Positions 37,652-45,840 of a stretch of 64,000 nucleotides of DNA are shown one piece after another. Within the stretch, counting starts at the first letter, position 1, and each line of letters opens with the position of its first letter. The translations under genes and the position numbers were made by a program. Below the pieces are notes generated by a model. The model made no database searches. It was not told where the DNA came from and worked only from the letters and a program-made list of their open reading frames with translations. The stretch is from Burkholderia latens (GTDB lineage: Bacteria; Pseudomonadota; Gammaproteobacteria; Burkholderiales; Burkholderiaceae), in the NCBI RefSeq assembly GCF_001718795.1, contig NZ_CP013438.1, positions 2,170,001 through 2,234,000 on the forward strand, written 5' to 3'.

Positions 37652-38284
37652 TCAGCCGTCCTTGTGGTAATGGCGGTAAGCCTTCGCGCGATTCCCGCAC
37701 GACGACATCGAGCACCAGCGCCGGCTCCCGTTCTTGCTGTCGTCGATGAACAGCCACTGACATGCGTCGTTCGCGCAGCGCTTCACCTTCGCAAGCCGCG
37801 CGCCGCCCAACAGATCCGTCGCCGACCACAGCACCGGGCTCAACAGCCGCGGCAGCGCTACCTCCCCCTGCGGGACTCGCCATGCATACGCGCCGTCGAT
37901 CCGCGCGAGCGCGACGCGCGGCGCCGCTTCCGCGAGAAAACCGCCGAGCAGCACGAGATCGTCAGTCGCCGGCTCGCGCCGCTCGGCCTGCGCGTGAAAG
38001 AGCCGATACAGCGCTTCCCGCAATTCGAGCGCACGCGCCAGTATCGCGGGCTCATCCCGGCCAGCGCCCATGCCCTTTTCATATACGACGCACGCGTCGG
38101 CCACGCGCGTCGGCACGCCAGCCTGGTCGCGGCACCACCCGAACAGATCGTGGAGCGTGCCGAACGTTTCCGTCGGCGCGTCGGTGCCCCGCCAGTACAG
38201 CGTGTTCGCGAAATCGATGCTCAACGTTTCGGACGGTGCCGGAATGACGTAAGCCGGCGTGACGGAAGGTTGCGTTTTGGTCAT
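37652..38284 (-). CDS. CGNR zinc-finger (ABATE-domain) regulator
   Basis: A 210-aa protein with an N-terminal ABATE ligand-binding region (LSIDFANTLYWRG, residues about 20-32) and a C-terminal CGNR zinc finger: CANDACQWLFIDDS, then RRWCSMSSCGNRAKAYRHY, giving the C-x4-C...C-x4-C pattern and the name motif CGNR. Proteins of this kind are putative stress regulators in bacteria. The ATG at 38284 (MTKTQPS) directly follows GGGGA; an earlier ATG at 38308 is possible and would overlap the operator. Divergent from the VOC gene. Confidence 0.87.
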   Translation of the reverse strand: MTKTQPSVTPAYVIPAPSETLSIDFANTLYWRGTDAPTETFGTLHDLFGWCRDQAGVPTRVADACVVYEKGMGAGRDEPAILARALELREALYRLFHAQAERREPATDDLVLLGGFLAEAAPRVALARIDGAYAWRVPQGEVALPRLLSPVLWSATDLLGGARLAKVKRCANDACQWLFIDDSKNGSRRWCSMSSCGNRAKAYRHYHKDG

Positions 38285-38298
38285 TCCCCGATCGTATC

Positions 38299-38359
38299 TA
38301 ACCACCATGCCGGTTGACAAGCGCCGAGGCGATTCCTAACATAACCAGCATGGTGGTTA
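38299..38359 (+). promoter_or_regulatory. Promoter of the VOC gene flanked by inverted operator sites
   Basis: TTGACA (38314-38319) and TAACAT (38337-38342) with a 17-base spacer form a good sigma-70 promoter towards the VOC gene. Perfect inverted 12-mers TAACCACCATGC (38299-38310) and GCATGGTGGTTA (38348-38359) flank it. A repressor that binds both would close the promoter; the CGNR protein next door is the obvious candidate. Confidence 0.65.
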
Positions 38360-38522
38360 TGAAATTCTGCTACCGACACGCTTCCGCTTTCGGGCGGCAC
38401 AGCAATACAAGCGGTTTTCGTGCGGAGTTGTCCACACTCGTCGCGGCACGCTCGGCATGACGCACGAAACGTGCTGGAACAGGTTTTGCGCTCACTCACC
38501 CTTTCAGTTCAAGGAGCCCCAG

Positions 38523-38906
38523 ATGATCGATCACCTCTCCTTCGGCGTTGCCCACATCGATCGGAGCCGCACGTTCTACGACAACACGCTCGGTGCGCTC
38601 GGCTACAAGCGGCTGCACAGCGACGACGGATCGCTTGGCTACGGCACCAGCGAACCGGTGCTTTGGTTGCAGCACGCGAAGCGCCCGGTCGTCGCCGATC
38701 CCGAGTCGGGGCTGCACGTGTCGTTCCGCGCGGCGTCGCCGGTGGAAGTCGACGCGTTCTACCGGGCCGCGCTGCAGCATGGCGGACAGGACAATGGCGG
38801 GCCGGGCAAACGCGAGCAATACGGGCCGGGCTATTACGCGGCGTTCGTCGTCGATCCCGACGGGTATCGGCTCGAAGCCCATTGCGAGCTGGACAACGTG
38901 GTCTGA
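38523..38906 (+). CDS. VOC-family (glyoxalase-like) protein
   Basis: A 127-aa vicinal-oxygen-chelate protein with two beta-alpha-beta-beta-beta modules. MIDHLSFGVAHIDRSRTFYD begins the first; YYAAFVVDPDGYRLEAHCE ends the second, and metal ligands are His4 and Glu in LEAHCE. Such proteins act as glyoxalases, dioxygenases or resistance proteins; the substrate is not evident. A strong promoter and operator lie upstream and a terminator downstream, so it is a single-gene unit. Confidence 0.88.
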   Translation: MIDHLSFGVAHIDRSRTFYDNTLGALGYKRLHSDDGSLGYGTSEPVLWLQHAKRPVVADPESGLHVSFRAASPVEVDAFYRAALQHGGQDNGGPGKREQYGPGYYAAFVVDPDGYRLEAHCELDNVV

Positions 38907-38937
38907 TCGCGACGGGCGAATGCGGATCGATAACGAG

Positions 38938-38978
38938 AGCCCGATTCCGCGTCGCGCGGAAGCGGGCTTTTGTTTTTT
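38938..38978 (+). terminator. Rho-independent terminator after the VOC gene
   Basis: AGCCCGATTCCGC pairs with GCGGAAGCGGGCT (one mismatch) around a 5-base loop and is followed by TTTGTTTTTT. Confidence 0.88.
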
Positions 38979-39114
38979 GGTGGACAGCTGGTCAGAGCGC
39001 GACGGTCGCCACCGCGACTCGTCCGGCGCGATCGCGGCGCTCGTGCGGCGGCGCGGCGGGCAGCCGGATCGCCGCCGGTTTCACGTGCCGCTCCCGGCTT
39101 GAACGCGCAGGCCC

Positions 39115-39963
39115 TTACTGCGCGTCGCGCGTGCTCTGCAGTTGCTCGCCAAGGCCCTCTATGCCGAGCCGCACCGTCTGGCCGGCCTTCAGGAACACCG
39201 GCGCCGGCTTGATGCCCATTCCGACGCCCGGGGGCGTGCCGGTCGTGATCACGTCGCCCGGTTGCAGCGTCATCCAGCGCGACAGATACGCGATCAATTG
39301 CGCGACGGTGAACACCATCGTGCGCGTGTTGCCGCTCTGATAACGGCGCCCGTCGACCTCGAGCCAGAGGTCGAGGCGCTGCGGGTCGGGCACTTCGTCG
39401 CGCGTCACGAGCCAAGGGCCGATCGGCCCGAACGTGTCGAAGCCCTTGCCTTTGTCCCACTGGCCGCCGCGCTCGATCTGCCATTCACGCTCGGACACGT
39501 CGTTCACGACGCAGTAGCCGGCGACGCAATCGAGCGCGCGCGCTTCGTCGACGTCCTTGCAGGTCGTGCCGATCACGACGCCAAGCTCGACCTCCCAGTC
39601 AGTCTTGACCGAGCCCTTCGGGATCTCGATGCCGTCGTTCGGGCCGCAGATCGAACTCGTCCATTTGCCGAACACCACCGGCTCCTTCGGCACCGGCATG
39701 CCGGCCTCGGCCGCATGGTCCGCATAGTTCAGACCAATGCCGATGAATTTGCCGACGCGACCGACGCACGCGCCGATGCGCGGCTCGCCCGACACCAGCG
39801 GCAGCGTGGCCGGATCGATCGCGCGCACGCGCGCAAGACCGGCGTCCGACAGCGCGTCGCCGGCAAGATCCGCCAAGTGCGCGGACAGGTCGCGAATCCG
39901 GCCGTCCGCGTCGAGAATGCCGGGCTTTTCCTGGCCGGAAGGGCCATAGCGAAGCAGTTTCAT
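39115..39963 (-). CDS. Fumarylacetoacetate hydrolase-family protein
   Basis: A 282-aa FAH-fold enzyme (C-C bond hydrolase or decarboxylase). Metal and catalytic elements: GLNYADHAAE, KTDWEVELGVVIG (Glu ligands) and VITTGTPPGVGMG. Length and motifs fit 2-keto-4-pentenoate hydratase/5-oxopent-3-ene decarboxylase or ureidoglycolate/acylpyruvate-type enzymes; the substrate is not set. The ATG at 39963 (MKLLRYG) has GAGG nine bases upstream. It is divergent from an IclR regulator. Confidence 0.88.
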   Translation of the reverse strand: MKLLRYGPSGQEKPGILDADGRIRDLSAHLADLAGDALSDAGLARVRAIDPATLPLVSGEPRIGACVGRVGKFIGIGLNYADHAAEAGMPVPKEPVVFGKWTSSICGPNDGIEIPKGSVKTDWEVELGVVIGTTCKDVDEARALDCVAGYCVVNDVSEREWQIERGGQWDKGKGFDTFGPIGPWLVTRDEVPDPQRLDLWLEVDGRRYQSGNTRTMVFTVAQLIAYLSRWMTLQPGDVITTGTPPGVGMGIKPAPVFLKAGQTVRLGIEGLGEQLQSTRDAQ

Positions 39964-40617
39964 CGTGCTCAACCTCTGTTGTCGAATGTGACTGGATACC
40001 GGCCGATGCAGCCGCTTGCGGCCACGCGCCGGATTGGATGCCGATCGTCGATGACGCGCGTCGGCGCCGTATCAGGCAGCCATTCGACACGCGACGCACG
40101 CGCAGGCGCAGCGATCGCGGCGTCGCACCGACGTGCGACGCGCATCGAACGGGCGGCCGCCGGTCTGCGCATCGGCGACGACGGTTCGGCGTTTGCGCAA
40201 CGTGCCGGCCTCTGCCAGCCGGCTGCGTGCGCGGCCGCGCCGTCGTGGGCCCGCTGCTCTTTGTACCATTGCCGGCGCGCCGTGAATTGGCACGCCACGG
40301 ATACCGACTATTGGTGCGCGTGCGGGCGTTGCATCGCAGCACCGGGATGGCACGCACGAATCGCGCGATGCCGCATTGCGTCGATCGTCGACCACGGAAC
40401 GTGAATAAACAGTATTCGTTGTGACCCTGTCATCGAAAATGCCAGCTGATCCGTTCTTGCTCGGTAATGATCGGCAAAAGGACGCTGCATTGCACACTGA
40501 ACATTGGCTGTCGGGCTCGCGCGGATATCGTTCCCCTCGCGCGTGGGCGTCGCCGGCCAGCGTGCAGGAAAGTCAGCGTGCGTCGCCACCGATCGGCCCT
40601 TCCCGAACCTCATACCC
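39964..40617. other. Divergent intergenic region FAH / IclR, no gene
   Basis: About 650 bases without a supported gene. Short open frames on both strands lack ribosome sites and family features. It contains the dyad at 40403-40417 and presumably both promoters. Confidence 0.5.
40403..40417. promoter_or_regulatory. GAATA-N5-TATTC dyad, possible IclR-type operator
   Basis: GAATAAACAGTATTC is a 15-bp palindrome of the size bound by IclR-family dimers, in an AT-rich spot about 200 bases upstream of the IclR gene. Only position and symmetry support it. Confidence 0.35.
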
Positions 40618-41442
40618 ATGATGCAATCGACCAATATCCCCGTTCCCGTCAGCGACGCACGGGAACCGCTGAGCGCAGCCGACCGCTATCGCGCGCCCGC
40701 GCTCGACAAGGGTCTCGATATCCTCGAACTCCTGTCGGAGCAGAAGGAAGGACTCACCCGCACCGAAATCACCAAGGAACTCGGCCGCAATGCGAGCGAA
40801 ATCTACCGGATGCTCGAACGGCTGGTCGCGCGCCGCTACGTCATGCGCTCGAGCGGCGGCGACCGTTACACGCTCAGCCTGAAGCTGTTCGCGCTTGCGC
40901 ACCGGCATCCGCCGATGAACCGGCTGATCGCCGAAGCGCTGCCGCTGATGCAGCGCTTTGCCGATGCCGCCGAACAGTCGTGCCATCTGTGCGTCTACGA
41001 TCGCGGCAACTTGCTCGTGATCGCGCAGGTCGACGGACCGGGCCCGTGGGGCGTGTCGGTGCGGCTCGGCGCGCGCGTCGCACTTGTCGACACCGCATCG
41101 GGCCGCGTGATGCTGTCGTTCCAGAGCGCGGAGCAGCGTGCGCACATGCTGGCCGAGCATCGCAAGGTCAAGGGCGAAACGCCGATGAACGAGCAGGAAC
41201 TCGCGCACGCATGCCAGTCGATCCGCCAGTCGGGCTACCTGCGCCAGGACAGCCGGCAGGCGTACGGCGTCACCGATCTCAGCGCGCCGATCCTCGGCCC
41301 GGCCGGCCACGCGATCGCGGTGCTGACCTGCCCGTACATGCGCCGGATCGATGCGCATATGGCGCCGTCGGCCGACGTCGCCGTCGCCGCGCTGCGCGAT
41401 ACGGCAGGCCAGTTGTCGATGTGCCGCGCGGAAACCTGCTGA
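40618..41442 (+). CDS. IclR-family transcriptional regulator
   Basis: A 274-aa regulator: winged helix at residues about 27-90 (ALDKGLDILELLSEQKEGLT, then TEITKELGRNASEIYRMLE) and the IclR effector domain (SCHLCVYDRGNLLVIAQVDG, then GYLRQDSRQAYGVTDLSAPI). Adjacent ATGs at 40618 and 40621 are equal candidates; the frame continues upstream without homology. Divergent from the FAH-family gene, which it probably controls. Confidence 0.9.
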   Translation: MMQSTNIPVPVSDAREPLSAADRYRAPALDKGLDILELLSEQKEGLTRTEITKELGRNASEIYRMLERLVARRYVMRSSGGDRYTLSLKLFALAHRHPPMNRLIAEALPLMQRFADAAEQSCHLCVYDRGNLLVIAQVDGPGPWGVSVRLGARVALVDTASGRVMLSFQSAEQRAHMLAEHRKVKGETPMNEQELAHACQSIRQSGYLRQDSRQAYGVTDLSAPILGPAGHAIAVLTCPYMRRIDAHMAPSADVAVAALRDTAGQLSMCRAETC

Positions 41443-41702
41443 CCCCGGTGCGGCGCTGCGCGGCCGCCGCGCGATCCGCCACCGTAGCGAATGCGGCCCG
41501 CCAAGAATCTGCCGGTCCGCAAAGCCTGGGGGTGCCGCCGCGGTATGCGAGTTGCCGCGGCCTCGCGTGTGCTCGCGTCTGCGAGTGACGTCTCGCTCGG
41601 CGGCCGGCTCGCGGGTGCGCAATCGCCGCGGCTGCGGCGCTACGCTAGAATAGCGGCCCTCTCAAAAACTACGGCGGCCGGCTGTCGCGACCGTCGTATC
41701 CG

Positions 41703-42254
41703 ATGGATGTCATGGCCAAACTTCTGAACGATCAAGAATTCCAGCGTTTCTCCGAACTTCAGCAGAAGCAGGCAAGCTTCACGATCACGCCCGAAGAAGC
41801 GGACGAACTGCGCGACATCGTCGCGCGCGCGCAGAAGAAGCGCGACGATCGTGCCGCGGCGATGCTCGCGATCGAGAACTACATCGAGCAGTTCGACATC
41901 ACACCCGACGAACTCTTTTCGCCTGAACAAATCGGCGACGCCGCACGCACCTACGGCCTCATCACGGCTACCAAGAAGGAGCGCACGCTGCCGCCGTCGA
42001 TCACGTTCAACGGCAAGCCGTACCAATGGACCAAGACGCTTCCGGACGAGGTCCGCGGCGCGCTGTTCGACGCGTTCACGTCCGGCGAATCGGTCAAGCG
42101 CTTCATTGCGATGCCGAAAGACACCGCACGTTGCGCGCTGACGATCGCGCGACTCGAGCGCGAAACCGGCGGCGTTTATGCGGACGCACACCTGGAGGAA
42201 CTCGCGATTTCGCGCGAACAGGTAAACGACGCAGCGGCGAAACTCGCGGCGTAA
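41703..42254 (+). CDS. Diverged H-NS-like protein, 183 aa
   Basis: Hypothetical protein with internal likeness to the H-NS-type protein at 45841-46137: both have a charged N-terminal helix, then IEQFDITPDELF here against IEEFDITAEELGF there, then a basic linker ending in LPP (KKERTLPP against KPKRPLPP) and a tryptophan segment (GKPYQWTKTL against GETWSGRGRAP). The DNA-contact core GRGR is not kept, and 60 extra residues follow. It may be an H-NS paralogue, modulator or antagonist; this is inference from pattern. Start could also be the ATG at 41712. Followed by the 23-bp box array. Confidence 0.65.
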   Translation: MDVMAKLLNDQEFQRFSELQQKQASFTITPEEADELRDIVARAQKKRDDRAAAMLAIENYIEQFDITPDELFSPEQIGDAARTYGLITATKKERTLPPSITFNGKPYQWTKTLPDEVRGALFDAFTSGESVKRFIAMPKDTARCALTIARLERETGGVYADAHLEELAISREQVNDAAAKLAA

Positions 42255-42336
42255 AACCTGCAACGGGCGCGCTTCATGCGTGCCCGAATTGGCGCGGACG
42301 CCAGCAAACGCGTGTGCCGCACCTGTCGGGGAACGC

Positions 42337-42620
42337 CGTCTCCAGGCTCCCGAAAAATCTCACCGATGCGTCCTGGAAGCGCTCACCAGCACCTCCCGAA
42401 AAAGCTCACCTGAAGCGTCAAGCGGCACTCCCCGAAGCCTCCCGAACGTCCTCACCTACCCATCCCGCAGACACTCACCGCGCGTTCCCGCAAGGGCTCA
42501 CCAGCACCTCCCGTAACGGCTCACCCGCGGTTCCCGGGAAGGCTCACCGATCGGTCCCGTATCGGCTCACCACTGCGCTCCCGAAAGCACTCACCTGCGG
42601 CTCCCGAAATACCTCACCTT
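42337..42620. repeat. 23-bp-period array of TCACC/TCCCG boxes, about 12 units
   Basis: TCACC occurs at 42360, 42383, 42406, 42452, 42475, 42498, 42521, 42544, 42567, 42591 and 42614, with a degenerate TCCCC at 42429 in the expected place: period 23 throughout but for one 24. TCCCG follows each by 11 bases in most units (for example 42394, 42486) and one precedes the first unit at 42348. The 6- and 7-base spacers between boxes differ from unit to unit. The array ends in CTCACCTTTG. It lies 80 bases after the stop of the H-NS-like gene. Confidence 0.9.
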
Positions 42621-42910
42621 TGTGTCGCGTCGGTGCCCGGGTTCGAAATTCGTGTGTCTGCACGGGCGAATCGTGCGCTGGTTCTGCCGACACGGGGAGC
42701 CGTGCATCTGTACGTCACGCCTCGTCGCGTATGCGACGTTGCAGGCACGTATCGCCTGCCGCCGGCCTCAGCGCGTTCTCGCGCTACATGTACTCGTCCC
42801 ATGCAACTTGATTTGCATACCGAAGCGCCACGATGGCGCGTCGCCAGCGGTGCGCGCAGTTTGTCGAGCGAGTCCGATATCGCCGCACGCGCGCATACAT
42901 GGGCATGCGG
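42621..42910. other. Intergenic region between the box array and the Pat-like gene
   Basis: No supported gene and no clear terminator for either side. Confidence 0.4.
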
Positions 42911-45268
42911 CTATGGTTGCAACTTCATCCTGAACCCCACGACGCCGGGCTCGTCGGTCGCCGACACCGCGAACCCGCACGACTTCGCCAACGCGATCAT
43001 CGCCGTGTTCTCACGCAACGCCTCGCCGACCATCCATGCCGTACCGCGCGATCGCGCATATTCGATGATGCGGGTCATCATCAGCCGCCCGAGCCCCTTG
43101 CCCTTCTGATCGGGCCGCACCGCGATCGCGAACTCCGCCACCTCGTTGTCGGGGTCGGCAACCGCGCGCGCCACTGCGAGCGTGTGCGCGCGGCCCGCGC
43201 CGTCGGTAAACGACACGATGAAGGCCATCTCGCGGTCGTAGTCGATCTGCGTCATGCGCGCCACTTGCGAATGGTCGAAGCTGCGCACCGCGCCGAAGAA
43301 ACGCATCCGCAGATCGTCCGGTGTCATCGCGCCCAGCAGCTCGTTGTGCGCTTCCTCGTCTTCCGGACGGATCGGACGGATCGTCACGGTCTCGCCGCGC
43401 CATTCGAGCGTCTGCTCGAGATGGCGCGGATACGGCATGATCGCGAGGCGGCTGCGTCCCGCGGCCAGCGTGATGCGCGGCGCGACGACGTAGGCCCGGT
43501 CGGACAGCACGCGCAGCGTGATCGACATCGCGACGACCTCGCGAACGTCGCATATGACTTGCGACAATGCCGTCAGCGCATCGAGCGTGGGTTCCACCGG
43601 CGCGCGGCGCGCATACGGCGAACGTTCCATCACCGCGCGGGCGAGCACCGTATTCAGCGGCGGCAGCCCGTATACGACGAACGGCGCCGATACGCCGTCC
43701 GCCGGCGGCACGACATAACGGAACACCGGACCGAAGTTCGAATCGTCGAACATCTCGACCGTGACGTCGACGACCCGCGCACTCGCAGACACATCGGCCG
43801 GCTCGCCGTATAGACCGAAGTGAGCGAGCCAGCGCAACGCCGCTTCGCCGGCCAGTTCGTGCTCGTCGGCGTCGACCATGCGGCGCGCCTCCGCCTGAGC
43901 GGATGCAACGCACTCGGCCGGTTGCGGCGGCGTACCTTCAGGCGTCTGCATCAGCAACTGCCGGCCAAGGTTGTAGTCGACGAGCCGTGCATAGGCGCGC
44001 GCGAGCCGCTGCGGCGTCGTATGCACCGGAATGCCGTTTGCGTGCAGTGCGTCGCGTGTTGCCGCATCCACGGCGCCGAAGAAACACGCAAGGATGCCGC
44101 GGTACGCATACCGCTTCGATTCGATCAGCGTGCGCGCGACCGCATCCGCCGGCGCACTGTGGGAGGTCGAATGCACGACGAATAGCGTGCCCGTTTGCGG
44201 GAACGGCGCAAGCGCCTCGATGGCCGCGCCGAAATGCTCGGGACGCGCGTTATCGCCGAGCGTCAGCGGATTGCCCGGCACGGCGAGATGGGGCAGCGCG
44301 GCCGCTACGGCCGACGTTGCGGCGGCCGGCCAGTCGGCCAGCACGTCGCGCACTTCCGCAACCGCATCGACCGCGAGTTTCGCGACGCCGGCGTCGCTCG
44401 TCACGAGCGTCGCCGCGCCGCGCGCGGCGACACGCCCCACGCCGAGCGTCTCGATCTCGTCGAGCAGATCGTCGAGCGCATCGACGCGTACCATTCCCGC
44501 GCGCTGGAACGCCGCGGTATAAAGCGCGTCGCCGGGATCCGCGCGCCCGGTGCGCAACGCGAGCACCGGCTTGTTCCGGGCCGCCGCGCGCGCCGCCGAC
44601 ATGAACTTGCGCGCGGCGCATACGGTGTCGAGTTCAAGCAGGATCGCGCGCGTACCGGGATCGCTGGCGAGGTAGTCGAGCACGTCGCCCGCGTCGACGT
44701 CGGCTTCGCCGCCGAGCGCGACGACATGCGAAAAACCGAGGCCGCGCGCATCGGCCCAGCCAAGCACGGCGTTCGTCAGCGCGTTCGACTGCGACACCCA
44801 TGCGACGCCGCCCGATCGCACCGTATAGGCCGGCGCACCGAAGTGCGCACGCCGCGCGGGCGACATCACGCCGAGACTGCCGGGCCCGACGATACGGAGC
44901 ACGAACGGCTTCGCGGCCTTGAGCGCGCGCCCGAGCGCGGCGCGATCGGCGTCGGTCCGCGCCTCGCCGACGATCACCGCGACGCGCGTGCCCAGTTCGC
45001 CGAGCTTGCGCGCGATGCCGGCCCACGTGGCAGGCGGCGTGCAGATCACCGCGACCGACGGCGGCGCCGCAAGCCGGGCGACGTCGGGCACGACCGCGTG
45101 CCCGTTCAGCTCGCGATACTTCGGATTGACCGGCCATATCGGCCCTTCGAACGCGCCGTCGAGCACGCGCGCCCACACCATCGCTCCGATACTTCCCGCG
45201 CGCGACGACGCGCCGACGATCGCAACGGACCTGGGCTGGAACAACGCATCGAGATGTCGAACGGTCAC
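42911..45268 (-). CDS. Pat-type protein lysine acetyltransferase (CoA-binding/ligase-like plus GNAT)
   Basis: A 785-aa protein with an N-terminal acyl-CoA synthetase (NDP-forming)-like half: Rossmann CoA-binding domain (SVAIVGASSRAGSIGAMVW) and ligase-CoA-like domain (GVAWVSQSNALTNAVLGWA). A reduced ATP-grasp-like region follows (about 490-610), then a GNAT domain (ETVTIRPIRPEDEEAHNELL, FAIAVRPDQKGKGLGRLMM). This order is that of Pat/PatZ, which acetylates and switches off acetyl-CoA synthetase and other proteins. The ligase half lacks the catalytic-histidine motif (IVGPGSLGVMSP), as in Pat. It is about 100 residues shorter than E. coli PatZ, mostly in the ATP-grasp part. Confidence 0.85.
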   Translation of the reverse strand: MTVRHLDALFQPRSVAIVGASSRAGSIGAMVWARVLDGAFEGPIWPVNPKYRELNGHAVVPDVARLAAPPSVAVICTPPATWAGIARKLGELGTRVAVIVGEARTDADRAALGRALKAAKPFVLRIVGPGSLGVMSPARRAHFGAPAYTVRSGGVAWVSQSNALTNAVLGWADARGLGFSHVVALGGEADVDAGDVLDYLASDPGTRAILLELDTVCAARKFMSAARAAARNKPVLALRTGRADPGDALYTAAFQRAGMVRVDALDDLLDEIETLGVGRVAARGAATLVTSDAGVAKLAVDAVAEVRDVLADWPAAATSAVAAALPHLAVPGNPLTLGDNARPEHFGAAIEALAPFPQTGTLFVVHSTSHSAPADAVARTLIESKRYAYRGILACFFGAVDAATRDALHANGIPVHTTPQRLARAYARLVDYNLGRQLLMQTPEGTPPQPAECVASAQAEARRMVDADEHELAGEAALRWLAHFGLYGEPADVSASARVVDVTVEMFDDSNFGPVFRYVVPPADGVSAPFVVYGLPPLNTVLARAVMERSPYARRAPVEPTLDALTALSQVICDVREVVAMSITLRVLSDRAYVVAPRITLAAGRSRLAIMPYPRHLEQTLEWRGETVTIRPIRPEDEEAHNELLGAMTPDDLRMRFFGAVRSFDHSQVARMTQIDYDREMAFIVSFTDGAGRAHTLAVARAVADPDNEVAEFAIAVRPDQKGKGLGRLMMTRIIEYARSRGTAWMVGEALRENTAMIALAKSCGFAVSATDEPGVVGFRMKLQP

Positions 45269-45499
45269 ATCGGCTCCCTACGGTATCGGAAAGACGGGCT
45301 GCCCCGCACATGGCCGGGTCAGGCGTGCACGGGGCGACGCGAACTCCAAGCATAGGCGAACCGGATCCGGCTGCCTATATGCCGAACGGCTGACTGTGCG
45401 ACGCGCATCAACGCCGTCAACATGGGCTCGTCATCCACGCCCTCGCACATTGCAGCAGGCGAACGCGACACGATGCGACGCTCCAGTCGCCCGTTCAAA

Positions 45500-45538
45500 G
45501 GTGAGGATTTACAGGAGCCATGGTGAGTGTTTTCGGGA
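45500..45538. repeat. Doublet of the GGTGA/CGGGA box pair
   Basis: GGTGA at 45500 and 45522; CAGGA at 45512 and CGGGA at 45534. The GGTGA-to-CGGGA offset of 12 is the same as in the array at 42337-42620 (read on its minus strand), and the doublet also begins with AAAGGTGAG. Orientation is opposite to that array. Confidence 0.75.
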
Positions 45539-45763
45539 ATCGCCCGGCACACGGGTGCGATGCGCGAAAAGTGATTGCGGCAGGCAATCCGCCCGCACCG
45601 CGAAAACGGCGAATGCCGATACACGCGTCCCGCGCAATTGCCGGGCTGTTTACCGCAATTCGCGGCGATATGCGGGCGAATGGCAGCGAATTCGCGAAGC
45701 GGTATCCGTTAATCGCGCGCCGTTGTCATTCAATTCGCGATTCGGCATCGTGCCGCGGCCGCC

Positions 45764-45806
45764 CAAAAACAAAACGGTGCGACGGCCGCATGGCCGTTCG
45801 CACCGT
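45764..45806 (-). terminator. Rho-independent terminator of the H-NS-like gene
   Basis: On the minus strand ACGGTGCGAACGGCC pairs with GGCCGTCGCACCGT around a CATGC-type loop (one small internal mismatch) and is followed by TTTTGTTTTTG. Confidence 0.9.
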
Positions 45807-45822
45807 CAGTGAGCGCACGAAA

Positions 45823-45839
45823 GGTGAGTATTTTCGGGA
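45823..45839. repeat. Single GGTGA/CGGGA box pair in the 3' UTR of the H-NS-like gene
   Basis: AAAGGTGAGTATTTTCGGGAG at 45820-45840 ends at the stop codon of the H-NS-like gene and lies before its terminator. GGTGA-to-CGGGA offset is 12. The sequence is close to the outer end of the 42337-42620 array (AAAGGTGAGGTATTTCGGGAG on its minus strand). Confidence 0.75.
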
Positions 45840-45840
45840 G

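Larger units (their letters stand above)
45269..45840. other. Intergenic region between Pat-like and H-NS-like genes
   Basis: About 570 bases, relatively AT-rich in the middle. It holds a doublet and a single copy of the GGTGA/CGGGA box pair and the terminator of the H-NS-like gene. A 101-codon minus-strand frame at 45319-45624 has no ribosome site and no family, so it is not called. Confidence 0.55.

Noticed and set aside
42337..42620. CRISPR array
   Set aside because: Conserved parts are only 5 bp and 'spacers' 6-7 bp; no cas genes.
45319..45624. 101-codon minus-strand gene between Pat-like and H-NS-like genes
   Set aside because: No ribosome site; it crosses the box doublet, and composition is not like neighbours.
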